The notes under the pieces are model-generated. The model was not told where the DNA came from. It was given only the letters and a program-made list of their open reading frames with translations, and did not search any database. A program made the position numbers and the translations under genes. From Paracoccus aerodenitrificans (GTDB taxonomy: Bacteria; Pseudomonadota; Alphaproteobacteria; Rhodobacterales; Rhodobacteraceae), in contig NZ_CP115784.1 in NCBI RefSeq assembly GCF_027913215.1, positions 1,426,001-1,490,000 on the forward strand: a DNA stretch of 64,000 nt, read 5' to 3'. Shown here piece after piece: positions 1 through 15,192 of this stretch. Position 1 is the stretch's first letter. Every line of letters starts with the position of its first letter.

Positions 1-1
1 T

Positions 2-547
2 ACCAGGCTGGAAATCGGCGCCCGCAACCGGATCCGCGAATATGTGACCATGAATCCCGGGACCGGCGGCGGCGGCGGGCTGACCCGGGTCGGGGATGAC
101 GGGCTGTTCATGGCGTGCTCTCATGTGGCGCATGACTGTCAGATCGGCGATCGCGTGGTGATGGCGAACTCTGTCGCCGTTGCGGGGCATTGCCATGTCG
201 GGGATGATGTCGTGATCGGCGGCCTGTCCGGGATCCATCAATTCGTGCGGATCGGCCACGGCGCGATGATCGGTGCGCTTTCGATGGTGACGGCGGATGT
301 GCTGCCTTACGGGCTTGTCCACGGGCCGAGGGCCTATCTGGATGGGCTCAATCTGGTGGGTCTGAAGCGGCGCGGGGCGACCCGTGCCGAGATAGCCGAG
401 TTGCGCAGCCTGCTGGCCGGTCTGTCCGAAGGCGCGTTCCGTGATCACGCGCAAAGCCTGGCCGGGCAGGATCACGGCGAAAAAGCCCGCGAGATCATCG
501 ATTTCATCCTTGGCCCTTCTGATCGCAGCTTTCTGAAACCGAAATGA
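2..547 (+). CDS. lpxA: LpxA, UDP-N-acetylglucosamine acyltransferase (5' end outside window)
   Basis: This enzyme performs the first step of lipid A synthesis, transferring a 3-hydroxyacyl chain from acyl-ACP to UDP-GlcNAc in the cytoplasm. The open frame already runs at the window edge, and 181 C-terminal residues are visible out of roughly 260 expected. The left-handed beta-helix hexapeptide pattern is plain (IGARNRIREYVTMNPGT near the start, then repeats such as VAVAGHCHVGDDVVIGG), and the helical C-terminal domain follows. The stop overlaps the lpxI start in an ATGA junction, so the two genes are translationally coupled in an lpxA-lpxI-lpxB operon. Confidence 0.95.
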   Translation, partial: TRLEIGARNRIREYVTMNPGTGGGGGLTRVGDDGLFMACSHVAHDCQIGDRVVMANSVAVAGHCHVGDDVVIGGLSGIHQFVRIGHGAMIGALSMVTADVLPYGLVHGPRAYLDGLNLVGLKRRGATRAEIAELRSLLAGLSEGAFRDHAQSLAGQDHGEKAREIIDFILGPSDRSFLKPK

Positions 548-1338
548 GCCGTACAGCCATCATCGCCGGAGAAGGCGCACTCGCATCGGTTGTCGCAGAG
601 ATGCTGGACAACCCTGTCATCGCCTCGCTTGAGGGGTTTTCGCCGCCTATTCCGCATGAAACCTTCCGGCTGGAGCGGCTTGTCCCCTTCTTCGACTGGC
701 TTTCGGGTCAAGGGGTCGAGCATGTGACCTTTGCCGGTGCGGTGCGGCGGCCCCGGCTCGATCCCGAGGCGTTTGATCCCCGCACCGCAAGTCTGGTGCC
801 GCGCATTCTGGCAGCCATGCAATCCGGCGACGATGCCGCGCTGCGCGAGGTTCTGGCGCTGTTCGAGGAAGCCGGTTTCCACATTGTCGGAACCGCCGAA
901 ATCGCGCCGGACCTCGTTCCCGGCCCGGGCATTCTGGCCGGAGAGCCCCGCGCCGACGATATCTCTGACGCCGACCGGGCGCGGGAAATCGTCAGTGGCA
1001 TTGGCGGGCTGGATATCGGGCAGGGCGCGGTGGTGGCTCAGGGGCTGTGCCTGGCGGTGGAAACCCTGCCGGGGACGAATGCGATGCTGGACTTCGTGGC
1101 CGCGCATCGGAATATGCGTCCGCGTCCCAACGGTGCCCGTGGCGTGTTCTGGAAAGCCCCGAAACCGGATCAGGACCGGCGAATCGATCTGCCCTCGATC
1201 GGGCCGGAAACTGTTGACCGGGCCGCCCGCGCCGGGCTTGCCGGGATCGCATGGGAAGCCGGAGGGGTTATTCTGATCAACCGCGAAGAAGTCGTGGAAC
1301 GCGCCCGCGCCGCAGGTGTTTTCCTTTGGGCGCGATAG
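544..1338 (+). CDS. lpxI: LpxI, UDP-2,3-diacylglucosamine pyrophosphatase
   Basis: LpxI hydrolyses UDP-2,3-diacylglucosamine to lipid X and UMP, and replaces the unrelated LpxH in many alphaproteobacteria. The 264-residue protein has the two-part DUF1009 architecture. The N-terminal half begins with a nucleotide-binding-like stretch (AIIAGEGALASVVAEML) and the C-terminal half contains GAVVAQGLCLAVETLPGTNA and the late KAPKPDQDRRIDLPSIG motif. It starts inside the last codons of lpxA (ATGA) and is followed 46 bp later by lpxB, which fits a role in the same pathway. Assignment is from recalled family motifs. Confidence 0.93.
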   Translation: MSRTAIIAGEGALASVVAEMLDNPVIASLEGFSPPIPHETFRLERLVPFFDWLSGQGVEHVTFAGAVRRPRLDPEAFDPRTASLVPRILAAMQSGDDAALREVLALFEEAGFHIVGTAEIAPDLVPGPGILAGEPRADDISDADRAREIVSGIGGLDIGQGAVVAQGLCLAVETLPGTNAMLDFVAAHRNMRPRPNGARGVFWKAPKPDQDRRIDLPSIGPETVDRAARAGLAGIAWEAGGVILINREEVVERARAAGVFLWAR

Positions 1339-1384
1339 CACGCAAACGCGGTTTCGCTGCCGTGAACGACAAAGGAGGAACGAA

Positions 1385-2539
1385 ATGCGCGTCTTCCTGA
1401 TCGCAGGCGAGGCCTCGGGCGACCGGCTTGGCGGAGCGTTGATGGCCGGGCTTCGCACATTGCAGCCGGAGATCCGGTTTGACGGGATCGGCGGCCCCCT
1501 GATGATCTCGCACGGGCTGCAAAGCCGCTTTCCGATGGACGAACTGTCGGTCATGGGGATTGCCGAAGTTCTGCCGAAATACCGGCATCTGAAGCGGCGT
1601 ATCGCGGAAACCGCCGCTGCCATTGCCGAATCACGGCCCGATGCCCTGATCACCATCGACAGCCCCGATTTCTGCCTGCGCGTCGTCAAAGCCGCTCAGC
1701 AGCTTGGCTATGATGGCCCGGTGATCCATTACGTCGCCCCGTCTGTCTGGGCCTGGCGGCCGGGCAGGGCGAAGAAAATGGCGAAGCTGGTCGATCATGT
1801 TCTGGCCCTGCTGCCGTTCGAGCCGCCTTTGATGGAAGCCGCCGGGATGAGCTGCGATTTCGTCGGGCATCCCGTGGTTGCACAGCCCCGCGCTACCGAA
1901 AGTCAGGCGCGGGCCTTCCGCGAAGCGCATGAGATCGAACCGGATGCGCCGCTGGTGATGTGTCTGCCCGGCTCGCGCAAGGGTGAGGTCTCGCGGCTGG
2001 CTCCGCGCTTTGATGAGGCGCTGATCCGGGTACGTGACCGGATCCCGGAACTTCGCGTGGTGATCCCGACCGTGCCGGGCGTCTCACGCATGGTGCGCGA
2101 CATGACAAGACGCTGGCCAACCGCGCCCATCGTCGTCGAGGCCGAGGATGACCGGCAGGCCGCCTTCATGGCTGCCGATCTGGCTCTGGCCGCGTCGGGG
2201 ACGGTCAGCCTTGAACTTGCGGCGAATGGCGTGCCGATGATTATCGCCTATGACATGGCGCCTTTATCCCGCTGGCTGATCGGGATGTTGCTGAAAACCG
2301 ATACAGTGACACTGGTCAATCTGGTCAGCGATACCCGTGCCGTGCCGGAATATCTGGGGCGCAACTGCCGCGCCGATCTGATCGCTAATGCGCTGCTTGA
2401 ATTGCTGGAGATGCCTGAAAAACGCGCCAGCCAGTCCGAGGCGATGGCGCTGACGATGAAACGTCTGGGTGAGGGCGGCGCACCTCCGGGGCTGCGCGCC
2501 GCAAAATCGGTGCTGGATTTCCTTCAGCGCCGCGGCTGA
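1385..2539 (+). CDS. lpxB: LpxB, lipid A disaccharide synthase
   Basis: LpxB is a family GT19 glycosyltransferase that joins lipid X to UDP-diacylglucosamine at the inner membrane, giving the lipid A disaccharide. The start at 1385 is preferred because a strong AAAGGAGG lies just upstream and the protein then begins [13 protein letters not shown], the family N-terminus. A longer in-frame reading adds 23 unlikely residues. The 384 residues include [14 protein letters not shown] and LPGSRKGEV, both typical. The 3' end overlaps the convergent mnmA gene by 16 bp, so there is no space for a dedicated terminator between them. Confidence 0.95.
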   Translation: MRVFLIAGEASGDRLGGALMAGLRTLQPEIRFDGIGGPLMISHGLQSRFPMDELSVMGIAEVLPKYRHLKRRIAETAAAIAESRPDALITIDSPDFCLRVVKAAQQLGYDGPVIHYVAPSVWAWRPGRAKKMAKLVDHVLALLPFEPPLMEAAGMSCDFVGHPVVAQPRATESQARAFREAHEIEPDAPLVMCLPGSRKGEVSRLAPRFDEALIRVRDRIPELRVVIPTVPGVSRMVRDMTRRWPTAPIVVEAEDDRQAAFMAADLALAASGTVSLELAANGVPMIIAYDMAPLSRWLIGMLLKTDTVTLVNLVSDTRAVPEYLGRNCRADLIANALLELLEMPEKRASQSEAMALTMKRLGEGGAPPGLRAAKSVLDFLQRRG

Positions 2540-3678
2540 ATCCAACCGCCACCCAAAACGCGCGTGGCTCCGGTCTCATAGAAGACGCAGGCCTGTCCGG
2601 GGCTGACACCCTCTTCGGGGTCAAGCAGTTCGACCTCTGCGCTGCGCGGTCCGGTGGGGCGCAGGATCGCCTCGCGCGGGGGGCGCGTCGAGCGGATGCG
2701 GACAGAGATCTGACGCTCGGTCCCCTCGAACGCGCCGCCGCCGATCCAGTTGACCTCACCGACGGGAACGATCCGGGTGGACAGGGCCTCACGCGGGCCG
2801 ACAATGACCCGGCGGTTATCCGGGTCCAGCTTGACGACGTAAAGCGGATCGCCAAGTCCGCCGATACCCAGACCGCGCCGCTGACCGATGGTGTAATGGA
2901 TCACGCCGCGATGCTCGGCCAGCACATTGCCGTCCATATCGACGATCTCACCGGGATCGGCGGCACCCGGACGCAGTTTCTCGATGACCGACGCGTAATT
3001 CCCGTTCGGCACGAAGCAGATATCCTGACTGTCGGGCTTGTCGGCAACGGACAGCCCATAGCACGAAGCCATCTCACGCGTCTGCGCCTTGCTTTCCAGA
3101 TGGCCCAGAGGGAAGCGCAGAAAATCAAGCTGCTCCTGCGTGGTTGAGAACAGGAAATAGCTCTGATCCCGGTGCGGATCGGCCGCCATGTGAAGCTCGG
3201 CCCCGCCCGGCCCCATGCGCCGCTGGATATAATGACCCGTCGCCATGCAATCCGCATCCAGATCACGCGCGGTTTCCAGCAGGTCGCGGAATTTCACGCG
3301 TTCATTGCAACGGATGCAGGGCACAGGCGTTGCGCCTGCCAGATAGGCATCCGCGAATTCGTCGATCACGGATTCGCGGAACTTGTTTTCATAATCCAGC
3401 ACGTAATGCGGAAAGCCGATACGCTCGGCCACCCGGCGGGCATCGTGAATATCCTGCCCCGCACAGCATGCGCCCTTCTTGGCAAGCGCGGCACCATGAT
3501 CGTAAAGTTGCAGCGTGACCCCGATCACATCGTAACCCTGCTGCGCCAGATGCGCGGCAACGACAGAACTGTCCACGCCGCCCGACATGGCGACGACGAC
3601 ACGCGTATCTGCGGGCGCTTTCGCGAAACCCAATGAATTCAGGCCCGTCTGCGGGCGAATGGAGGTCGTGACTGTCAC
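2524..3678 (-). CDS. mnmA: MnmA, tRNA-specific 2-thiouridylase
   Basis: MnmA thiolates uridine 34 of tRNA-Lys, Glu and Gln using ATP and relayed sulfur. The 384-residue protein carries the PP-loop SGGVDSS near residue 32, the first catalytic cysteine in PVPCIRCN and the second in DSQDICFVP, followed by the beta-barrel C-terminal domain. The start is GTG at 3678, placed 6 nt after an AAGGA Shine-Dalgarno sequence. The gene is convergent with lpxB and divergent from sciP. Confidence 0.95.
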   Translation of the reverse strand: MTVTTSIRPQTGLNSLGFAKAPADTRVVVAMSGGVDSSVVAAHLAQQGYDVIGVTLQLYDHGAALAKKGACCAGQDIHDARRVAERIGFPHYVLDYENKFRESVIDEFADAYLAGATPVPCIRCNERVKFRDLLETARDLDADCMATGHYIQRRMGPGGAELHMAADPHRDQSYFLFSTTQEQLDFLRFPLGHLESKAQTREMASCYGLSVADKPDSQDICFVPNGNYASVIEKLRPGAADPGEIVDMDGNVLAEHRGVIHYTIGQRRGLGIGGLGDPLYVVKLDPDNRRVIVGPREALSTRIVPVGEVNWIGGGAFEGTERQISVRIRSTRPPREAILRPTGPRSAEVELLDPEEGVSPGQACVFYETGATRVLGGGWIQPRR

Positions 3679-3811
3679 GGAGTATCCTTTCGGACGGCGC
3701 TTTCCCGCCGGTGTTTGTCGAAAATTATAGGAAATATTGAGGTTTTCTCAAGAGGCGGTTCATTGGGGCTTAAGTACTATGTGGCAGATATGCGTCTGAA
3801 AGGAGCCGCCG

Positions 3812-4087
3812 ATGTATCTGCGAAAATCCAACGGACCCCGCGCCGTCACACTGGCGAATGGCGATGTGCTGTCGCTGGCCGACCTGCCGCCACCCGATAC
3901 AAGATGGGTGGCCAGCCGCAAGGCTGTTGTCGTCAATGCCGTCATGCATGGGCTTCTCACCCGGGATGAGGCGCTGTTGCGCTATGGATTATCCGGTGAG
4001 GAGTTCGATGCCTGGTGCAAGGCAATCGATTCACATGGCGTCCGCGCATTACGGGTCACGGCACTTCAGCAATACAGACAACCTTAG
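3812..4087 (+). CDS. sciP: SciP-type CtrA inhibitor (DUF1153)
   Basis: SciP is a small helix-turn-helix protein that binds CtrA-controlled promoters or CtrA itself and blocks CtrA-driven transcription, as established in Caulobacter. The 91-residue product has the DUF1153 signature: LPPPDTRWVASRKAVVV followed by the helical GLLTRDEALLRYGLSGEEF segment. An AAGGAG sequence precedes the ATG. The gene lies 92 bp upstream of ctrA on the same strand, so regulator and inhibitor are physically linked. Whether they share a transcript cannot be read from the sequence. Confidence 0.88.
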   Translation: MYLRKSNGPRAVTLANGDVLSLADLPPPDTRWVASRKAVVVNAVMHGLLTRDEALLRYGLSGEEFDAWCKAIDSHGVRALRVTALQQYRQP

Positions 4088-4113
4088 GTTGTTTATTAAT
4101 TTAAATTACAATA

Positions 4114-4128
4114 ATAACGGGATATTAA
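4114..4128 (+). promoter_or_regulatory. Imperfect CtrA box upstream of ctrA
   Basis: The sequence is ATAA-N7-TTAA followed by C, one mismatch from the canonical TTAA-N7-TTAA(C) CtrA site. It lies 51 bp before the ctrA start in a short AT-rich stretch (4090-4130) that stands out in this GC-rich region. It could serve CtrA autoregulation. Short AT-rich motifs arise easily by chance, so this is tentative. Confidence 0.4.
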
Positions 4129-4179
4129 CTTTTGCACCCGATGGTAATCGCCGGAACATATTCTGACAGGAGCCGATAA

Positions 4180-4890
4180 ATGCGCATTCTTCTGGTCGAG
4201 GACGACCCAAGCACCGCACGCAGTATCGAACTGATGCTGACCAATGCCAGCTACAACGTGTTCATCACCGATATGGGTGAAGAGGGAATCGATCTCGCCA
4301 AGCTTTACGACTATGACCTGATCCTTCTGGATCTCGATCTGCCGGATATGAGCGGGATGGACGTGATCCGCCAGATCCGCATGTCGCGCATCGACACTCC
4401 GATCCTGATCCTGACCGGCTCTGACGATACGGAAAGCAAGCTGAAAGGGTTCGGCTTCGGCGCCGATGACTATATGACGAAACCGTTCCACCGCGAGGAA
4501 CTGATCGCACGTATCGCGGCGATCATCCGTCGCTCGAAGGGGCACAGCCACTCGATCATCCGGACGGGCGATCTGATGGTCGATCTCGACGCACGCTCGG
4601 TCGAGGTGAACGGAAGCCCGGTGAACCTGACCGGCAAGGAATATCAGATCCTGGAACTTCTCAGCCTGCGCAAGGGCACGACGCTGACCAAGGAGATGTT
4701 CCTGAACCATCTCTATGGCGGCATGGACGAACCCGAGCTGAAGATCATCGACGTATTCATCTGCAAACTGCGCAAGAAACTGTCCGCGGCCCTTGGCGGA
4801 GAAAACCATATCGAAACGGTCTGGGGCCGGAACTATGTCCTGCGCGATCCCGAACCCGGGATGGACAGCCAGTTCGCCATCGGGGCGTGA
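4180..4890 (+). CDS. ctrA: CtrA cell-cycle response regulator
   Basis: CtrA is an OmpR/PhoB-type response regulator. In Caulobacter it controls replication and division; in Rhodobacterales it mainly controls motility and gene transfer agent genes. The 236-residue product has a receiver domain with acidic pocket E7-D8-D9, phosphoacceptor D51 ([13 protein letters not shown]) and K in [12 protein letters not shown] winged-helix domain from about residue 125 contains [16 protein letters not shown] and [17 protein letters not shown]. It is preceded by AGGAG. The neighbours sciP upstream and ligA-recG downstream form an order I recall from other Rhodobacterales. Confidence 0.96.
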   Translation: MRILLVEDDPSTARSIELMLTNASYNVFITDMGEEGIDLAKLYDYDLILLDLDLPDMSGMDVIRQIRMSRIDTPILILTGSDDTESKLKGFGFGADDYMTKPFHREELIARIAAIIRRSKGHSHSIIRTGDLMVDLDARSVEVNGSPVNLTGKEYQILELLSLRKGTTLTKEMFLNHLYGGMDEPELKIIDVFICKLRKKLSAALGGENHIETVWGRNYVLRDPEPGMDSQFAIGA

Positions 4891-5016
4891 AATGCTGACC
4901 GGCGAAACTGTGCCGTGATCGCCGGATTCCTCTGACGCGGATGACTGGTCAGGCACAGACACAGAGTCTATCACCCGATATGTGCGGCCCGTGGCGTGAA
5001 CCGGGCTGTTTCATGA

Positions 5017-9539
<4,523 letters not shown>

Positions 9540-9611
9540 AATGTTCCTAAAAAGTTCTTGCCGAATCGGAAGATAAATGAGAACAAAGGGGCAACTCGCA
9601 AGGAGGTTGCC

Positions 9612-9749
9612 ATGACTAAGGCCATGAAATCCGTATTCACCGGCGAAGACGTCTCGATTCGCGATCTGATCTCGGATGCGGTGGGTGTTCTCGCCATTTC
9701 CGTGACGACGATTGCTATGCTGTGGCTTCCTGCGATTTTGTCTGCCTGA
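9612..9749 (+). CDS. Small membrane protein, unknown function
   Basis: A 45-residue product begins MTKAMKSVFTGEDVS and ends with one hydrophobic segment (VGVLAISVTTIAMLWLPAIL) that would span the membrane once. The start at 9612 is chosen because AAGGAGG lies directly upstream. An upstream in-frame ATG at 9558 has no such site. A strong terminator follows 42 bp after the stop, so this looks like a compact, separately terminated gene. I do not recognise a named family. Confidence 0.7.
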   Translation: MTKAMKSVFTGEDVSIRDLISDAVGVLAISVTTIAMLWLPAILSA

Positions 9750-9791
9750 CCTGTTCCGTCTTCGGTTCCCCGACCCGGATCAGCTCCTTGA

Positions 9792-9824
9792 GGGTGGCGC
9801 AGCTTCGGCTCGCCACCCCTTTTT
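9792..9824 (+). terminator. Rho-independent terminator
   Basis: Perfect 8-bp arms GGGTGGCG (9792-9799) and CGCCACCC (9811-9818) enclose a short AGC/GCT stem with a TTCG tetraloop and are followed by CTTTTT. It ends the small membrane protein transcript ahead of the convergent hutC gene. Confidence 0.9.
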
Positions 9825-9871
9825 AGTCCCGGAGCAGGCCTTTCCCGTGCGCCAGCACTCTGAACGCCGTC

Positions 9872-10594
9872 TTAATCCGCCGCCCTGAACATGAATCCCG
9901 GCTGACAGGCGATGCGGGCGCTTGTGATCAACCCGTTATCGTTCCATGTCGCCCGGCTCAGGATCAGAAGGGCCTGACCGGGTTCCGCTTCCAGCAATTC
10001 GGCGTCGCGCTCGGTTGCGTTTTCGGCAAGAAACTGAATATCCGCCCGCAGATATGTCGCATTGCGGACCAGCCATTCATTCGCGTTGACGCGGGCGAAA
10101 TCGATCCGGTCCATGCCCGGCAGCGCGGTCAGGTTGATCCAGCGATCCTCATATTGAAACGGTCGCTCATCGCCATAATGGACCGCTTGCAGATGCACGA
10201 AAGCGGCTGACGCGTCGGCGCCAAGATCGCTGACCAGATGCGGCGGGGGCGGGGCATGTCTCAGCGAGACGACCCTGTATCCATAGATCTGCCCGCTTTT
10301 TTCGATCTGCTCGCGGATGATCGGGATTTCGAACACGGCCTTGCGCACAGGATGGGTTACGACCCGGGTTCCGGCGCGGCGACGGCGTTCCAGCAGCCCC
10401 TCATCGGCCAGTAATTGCAGCGCCTTGTTCACGGTTGCACGCGCCACGCCGAATTCCACCGCAAGATCGGCCTCATCCGGGATGCGGTCGCCCTGTTTCC
10501 ATTCCTGAGAGGCAATGCGACGGCGGGCCTCATCAGCGATGTTCCGGGCTTTCTGCGATGTCTGGCCGCCCGAGCGGCTTGCCGGTTCCGACAT
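9872..10594 (-). CDS. hutC: HutC, GntR-family histidine utilisation repressor
   Basis: HutC represses hut genes until urocanate accumulates. The 240-residue protein has an N-terminal GntR winged helix (RIPDEADLAVEFGVARATVNKAL) and a C-terminal UTRA ligand domain. The start at 10594 follows GGAGGAAATC; a longer in-frame reading to 10648 would run through the operator region and is disfavoured. The gene diverges from hutIHUG, and the shared intergenic region holds two matching dyad sites, so autoregulation is likely. Confidence 0.92.
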   Translation of the reverse strand: MSEPASRSGGQTSQKARNIADEARRRIASQEWKQGDRIPDEADLAVEFGVARATVNKALQLLADEGLLERRRRAGTRVVTHPVRKAVFEIPIIREQIEKSGQIYGYRVVSLRHAPPPPHLVSDLGADASAAFVHLQAVHYGDERPFQYEDRWINLTALPGMDRIDFARVNANEWLVRNATYLRADIQFLAENATERDAELLEAEPGQALLILSRATWNDNGLITSARIACQPGFMFRAAD

Positions 10595-10612
10595 GATTTC
10601 CTCCCCGAAAAT

Positions 10613-10650
10613 AAGTATAGACATAATTATCCATTTAAGTATATACATAT
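10613..10650. promoter_or_regulatory. Pair of HutC operators
   Basis: Two related dyads, AAGTATAGACATAA (10613-10626) and AAGTATATACATAT (10637-10650), are spaced 24 bp start to start. The second contains the palindrome GTATATAC, matching the TGTATATACA-type site I recall for HutC. They fill the space between hutC and hutI and would control both directions. Confidence 0.8.
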
Positions 10651-10670
10651 TTTAGCGGAAAGAGGAGGCA

Positions 10671-11876
10671 ATGATGCAGATCCTTGGAAATCTTCGGATC
10701 GCCGGTCAGGGCGACGATCCGCAGGGGACGAAGCTGTCGGAACCCTCCGATATCGTGGTGGACGGTGAGCAGATCCTCTGGAGCGGTGCGGCCCGGGATC
10801 TGCCGTCCGAATATCGCGATGCCCCGCGCCGGGATTTTGAAGGCCGAGTCGTGACTCCGGGTCTGATCGACTGCCATACCCATATTGTTTTCGGAGGAAA
10901 CCGTGCCGCCGAATTCGAAATGCGGCTTAAGGGCGCAAGCTATGAGGAAATCGCGCGGGCGGGCGGCGGCATTGTCTCAAGCGTGACGGCGACACGCGCG
11001 GCTTCAGAAGATGAGCTTCTGGCGCAGGCATTGCCGCGTGTGGATACGCTGCTGGCCGAAGGTGTCACGACGCTGGAAATCAAATCCGGATACGGGCTGG
11101 ATATCGATTCCGAACTGAAAATGCTGCGCGTCGCGCGGAGGATTGCAGCGGAAAGGCCGGTGACGGTGCGGACAAGCTGGCTTGCCGCCCATGCACTGCC
11201 GCCTGAATATCGTGAGGATCGGGCGGGCTATCTGCTGGATGTGGTGATCGCCGGAATGACTCGCGGGCATTGCGAAGGGCTGATCGACGCGGTGGACGGG
11301 TTCTGCGAAGGGATCGCCTTTTCCGTCGAGGAAGTTCGGCAGGTCTTCGATCACGCAAGCGGGCTTGGACTTCCGGTGAAGATCCACGCCGAACAGCTTT
11401 CCGATCTTGGCGGAGCTGCAATGGCGGCATCCTGTCACGCGTTGTCTGCCGATCATCTGGAATATCTGGGGCAGGACGGGATCGACGCGATGGCGCGGGC
11501 AGGAACGGTCGCGGTGTTGCTGCCCGGGGCGTTCTATACGCTGCGGGAAACGCGATTGCCTCCGGTTCAGGCGCTGCGGGATGCCGCTGTGCCGATCGCG
11601 CTTGCGACGGATTGCAATCCGGGGACATCGCCGCTGAACTCGCTGCTGCTGGCGATGAATATGGCGGCGACGCTTTTTCGGATGACGCCTGCGGAATGCC
11701 TTGCCGGAGTGACGCGGAACGCGGCCCGCGCCCTCGGGCTGTCGGATCGCGGCGTGATCGCGCCGGGCAAGCGCTCTGATCTGGTTGTCTGGGATATCAG
11801 CGATCCGGCAGAGCTGAGCTATCGCATCGGTTTCAATCCCCTTCATGCCCGTATGGTCGGAGGCGTCTATGTCTGA
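10671..11876 (+). CDS. hutI: HutI, imidazolonepropionase
   Basis: HutI hydrolyses imidazolone-5-propionate to N-formimino-L-glutamate, the third step of histidine breakdown. The 401-residue amidohydrolase shows the metal-binding motif [16 protein letters not shown], the second-shell [12 protein letters not shown] with its metal histidine, and DCNPGTSP near the C-terminus. AGAGGAGG lies just before the ATG, with a second in-frame ATG 3 nt later. The 3' end overlaps hutH by 8 bp. Confidence 0.95.
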   Translation: MMQILGNLRIAGQGDDPQGTKLSEPSDIVVDGEQILWSGAARDLPSEYRDAPRRDFEGRVVTPGLIDCHTHIVFGGNRAAEFEMRLKGASYEEIARAGGGIVSSVTATRAASEDELLAQALPRVDTLLAEGVTTLEIKSGYGLDIDSELKMLRVARRIAAERPVTVRTSWLAAHALPPEYREDRAGYLLDVVIAGMTRGHCEGLIDAVDGFCEGIAFSVEEVRQVFDHASGLGLPVKIHAEQLSDLGGAAMAASCHALSADHLEYLGQDGIDAMARAGTVAVLLPGAFYTLRETRLPPVQALRDAAVPIALATDCNPGTSPLNSLLLAMNMAATLFRMTPAECLAGVTRNAARALGLSDRGVIAPGKRSDLVVWDISDPAELSYRIGFNPLHARMVGGVYV

Positions 11877-13410
11877 TCTCACATTGCTTCCGGGAAGCGT
11901 CACGCTGTCCCGGCTGGAACATATCTGGCGCGAGGGTCTGACAGCCTCGCTTGATCCGTCATGCCGTCAGGCGATTGCCGATTCCGCTGCACTGATCGAA
12001 TCCGCCGCAATCGGCGACGCGCCTGTGTACGGGGTGAATACCGGCTTCGGCAAGCTGGCCTCGATCAAGATCCGGCCCGAGGGTACCGCCACGCTTCAGC
12101 GCAACCTGATCCTGTCGCATTGCTGCGGCGTCGGAGAGCCGGTCGAGGCGGAAACCGTCCGGCTGATCATGACGCTGAAACTGCTGTCTCTGGGGCGCGG
12201 TGCCTCGGGGGTTCGGCCGGTTCTCGTGACATTGCTGGAAGATATGCTGTCGCGGGGTGTGCTGCCGGTCATTCCGGCGCAGGGCTCGGTCGGGGCGTCG
12301 GGCGATCTTGCGCCGCTGGCGCATATGGCCGCGGTCATGATCGGAGAGGGACGCGCGGTTTTCGAAAACCGTGAGATGTCCGGGAAAGACGCATTATCTG
12401 CGGCGGGGCTGACGCCCGTTTCCCTGACCGCGAAAGAGGGGCTGGCGCTGATCAACGGCACGCAGGTCTCGACCGCCTTCGCCCTGACCGGGCTTTTCGA
12501 GGCCTTCGCGGCGGCGCGTGCCGCGCTTGTCGTTTCGGCCATGTCCACCGATGCGGCAATGGGCTCGACCGCGCCATTCCACGCCGAAATCCACGCGCTG
12601 CGCGGTCATCGGGGCCAGATCACGGCGGCGCGTGTTCTGCGCGAGTTGATGGAGGGGTCGGAAATCCGCGACAGCCATCTGGCCGGAGATGGCAGGGTGC
12701 AGGATCCTTACTGCATACGCTGCCAGCCGCAGGTGACGGGGGCCTGTATCGATCTTCTCTGGCAGGCCGCGCGAAGTCTGGAAATCGAAGCGAATGCCGC
12801 AACCGATAATCCGCTGGTGCTGCGGGATGCCGGGCTGATCGTCTCGGGTGGGAATTTCCACGCCGAGCCGGTCGCCTTTGCCGCTGACCAGATCGCTTTG
12901 GCCGTGGCCGAGATCGGCGCGATTGCGCAACGCCGCATCGCGCTGATGGTCGATCCGGTGCTGAACCATGATCTGCCCGCCTTCCTGACGCCCGAGCCGG
13001 GGCTGAATTCGGGGCTGATGATCGCCGAGGTGACCTCTGCCGCGCTGATGAGCGAGAATAAACATCTCGCCAATCCCTGCTCGACCGATTCCACGCCGAC
13101 CTCGGCCAATCAGGAAGACCATGTCTCGATGGCCGCGCATGGTGCACGCAGGCTGAAGCGCATGACCGCAAATCTCGCCCATATCATCGGCATCGAAGCG
13201 CTTTGCGCGGCGGCGGGGATCGAGTTCCGTGCCCCGCTGAAAACCTCGGACGCCTTGCAGGCGGTTCTGGCGAAGCTGCGCGAGACGGTGGCACCGTTGA
13301 CCGATGATCGCTTCCTTGCGCCCGAGCTTTCAGACGCGGCGGCGCTGATCCTCGGGGGGGATCTGGAGAGGGCGGTCTCTGGCGATATTCTGGCCGAAAT
13401 CCGGCCCTGA
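11869..13410 (+). CDS. hutH: HutH, histidine ammonia-lyase
   Basis: HutH deaminates L-histidine to urocanate, opening the pathway. The self-forming MIO cofactor triad Ala-Ser-Gly is at residues 143-145 within [12 protein letters not shown]. The start at 11869 gives 513 residues, the usual length. A longer in-frame start at 11845 adds eight residues inside hutI and is less likely. Other family motifs include [11 protein letters not shown] and EDHVSMA. Confidence 0.96.
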   Translation: MSDLTLLPGSVTLSRLEHIWREGLTASLDPSCRQAIADSAALIESAAIGDAPVYGVNTGFGKLASIKIRPEGTATLQRNLILSHCCGVGEPVEAETVRLIMTLKLLSLGRGASGVRPVLVTLLEDMLSRGVLPVIPAQGSVGASGDLAPLAHMAAVMIGEGRAVFENREMSGKDALSAAGLTPVSLTAKEGLALINGTQVSTAFALTGLFEAFAAARAALVVSAMSTDAAMGSTAPFHAEIHALRGHRGQITAARVLRELMEGSEIRDSHLAGDGRVQDPYCIRCQPQVTGACIDLLWQAARSLEIEANAATDNPLVLRDAGLIVSGGNFHAEPVAFAADQIALAVAEIGAIAQRRIALMVDPVLNHDLPAFLTPEPGLNSGLMIAEVTSAALMSENKHLANPCSTDSTPTSANQEDHVSMAAHGARRLKRMTANLAHIIGIEALCAAAGIEFRAPLKTSDALQAVLAKLRETVAPLTDDRFLAPELSDAAALILGGDLERAVSGDILAEIRP

Positions 13411-13485
13411 TTTCCGATCCGGCGGCTTTGCCCCGCGAAACATGACTCAGGTGGGCGGACCCGCCTTTTGCAAGAGAGGATGCAG

Positions 13486-15153
13486 ATGGATAATCCCCGT
13501 CACAATACCCGCGATGTGTTTCCCGCGACAGGGACCGGGATCACCGCGAAATCATGGCTGACCGAGGCTCCGCTGCGGATGCTGATGAATAATCTTCATC
13601 CCGATGTGGCTGAGAACCCGCATGAGCTGGTCGTCTATGGCGGCATCGGACGGGCGGCGCGGACATGGAAGGATTTCGATCTGATTGCAGATACGCTGCG
13701 CAATCTTGAGGATGACGAAACCCTGCTGGTCCAGTCCGGCAAGCCGGTCGGCGTGTTCCGCACCCATAAGGATGCCCCGCGTGTGCTGATCGCGAATTCC
13801 AATCTGGTGCCACATTGGGCCAACTGGGATCATTTCAATGAGCTGGATAAGAAAGGTCTGGCCATGTACGGCCAGATGACCGCCGGATCATGGATCTATA
13901 TCGGCTCTCAGGGGATCGTTCAGGGAACCTATGAAACCTTCGTCGAGGCCGGGCGGCAGCATTATGACGGCGATCTTTCGGGGCGCTGGATCCTGACCGG
14001 AGGGCTTGGCGGCATGGGCGGGGCGCAGCCTCTGGCGGCGGTGATGGCCGGTGCGTGCTGCCTTGCGGTCGAGTGTGACGAAACCCGCGCCGATTTCCGT
14101 TTGCGGACCCGCTATGTCGATGAAAAGACGCATGATCTGGATGAAGCGCTTGCGATGATCGATCGCTGGACGAAGGCGGGGCAGGCAAAATCCGTCGCGC
14201 TGATCGGCAATGCGGCCGAGATTTTCCCCGAACTGGTCCGGCGCGGGGTCCGGCCCGATATCGTGACCGACCAGACCTCGGCCCATGACCCCGTGCATGG
14301 CTATCTTCCCGCCGGGTGGAGCGTGGCTGAATGGCGCTCGAAGCAAGAGACCGATCCCGGTTCTGTCGCTCGGGCTGCGCGGGCGTCGATGCGCGATCAG
14401 GTCGCCGCGATGGTGGCGTTTCATCAGCAGGGCATCCCGACGGTGGATTACGGCAATAATATCCGTCAGATGGCTCTGGAAGAGGGGCTTGAGAACGCTT
14501 TTGCCTTTCCGGGCTTCGTTCCCGCCTATATCCGCCCGCTTTTCTGCCGGGGGATCGGGCCGTTTCGTTGGGCAGCGCTGTCGGGCGACCCCGAGGATAT
14601 CCATAAGACCGATGCGAAGGTGAAGGAACTGATCGACGACCCGCATCTGCATAACTGGCTGGATATGGCGCGGGAACGGATCAGTTTTCAGGGCCTGCCC
14701 GCAAGGATCTGCTGGGTCGGTCTGGGTCTGCGCCACAAACTCGGCCTCGCCTTCAATGAAATGGTCCGGACGGGTGAGCTGTCGGCCCCCATCGTGATCG
14801 GCAGGGACCACCTGGACAGCGGCTCTGTCGCCAGCCCGAACCGCGAAACCGAGGCGATGCGCGACGGCAGCGATGCAGTCTCGGACTGGCCCTTGCTGAA
14901 CGCGCTGCTGAATACGGCATCGGGTGCCACATGGGTCAGCCTGCATCACGGCGGCGGCGTCGGCATGGGGTTCTCGCAGCATTCGGGCATGGTGATCTGT
15001 TGCGACGGAAGCGAGGATGCGGATCGCCGCATCGCGCGGGTTCTGTGGAACGATCCAGCGACGGGCGTCATGCGCCACGCCGATGCGGGTTATGAGATCG
15101 CACTGGACTGCGCCCGCGAAAACGGGCTGACTCTGCCGGGTATTCTGGGCTGA
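13486..15153 (+). CDS. hutU: HutU, urocanate hydratase
   Basis: HutU converts urocanate to imidazolonepropionate using tightly bound NAD+. The 555-residue protein has the glycine-rich [11 protein letters not shown] motif and the catalytic-region cysteine pair in [14 protein letters not shown]. An AGAGAGG sequence 6 nt upstream supports the ATG at 13486; ATG 13480 is an alternative. A 75-bp gap follows hutH, and the operon continues into hutG. Confidence 0.95.
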   Translation: MDNPRHNTRDVFPATGTGITAKSWLTEAPLRMLMNNLHPDVAENPHELVVYGGIGRAARTWKDFDLIADTLRNLEDDETLLVQSGKPVGVFRTHKDAPRVLIANSNLVPHWANWDHFNELDKKGLAMYGQMTAGSWIYIGSQGIVQGTYETFVEAGRQHYDGDLSGRWILTGGLGGMGGAQPLAAVMAGACCLAVECDETRADFRLRTRYVDEKTHDLDEALAMIDRWTKAGQAKSVALIGNAAEIFPELVRRGVRPDIVTDQTSAHDPVHGYLPAGWSVAEWRSKQETDPGSVARAARASMRDQVAAMVAFHQQGIPTVDYGNNIRQMALEEGLENAFAFPGFVPAYIRPLFCRGIGPFRWAALSGDPEDIHKTDAKVKELIDDPHLHNWLDMARERISFQGLPARICWVGLGLRHKLGLAFNEMVRTGELSAPIVIGRDHLDSGSVASPNRETEAMRDGSDAVSDWPLLNALLNTASGATWVSLHHGGGVGMGFSQHSGMVICCDGSEDADRRIARVLWNDPATGVMRHADAGYEIALDCARENGLTLPGILG

Positions 15154-15192
15154 TCCTCGATGCCCGGGGACTGCGGAAGGAAGGGCGGTTCG

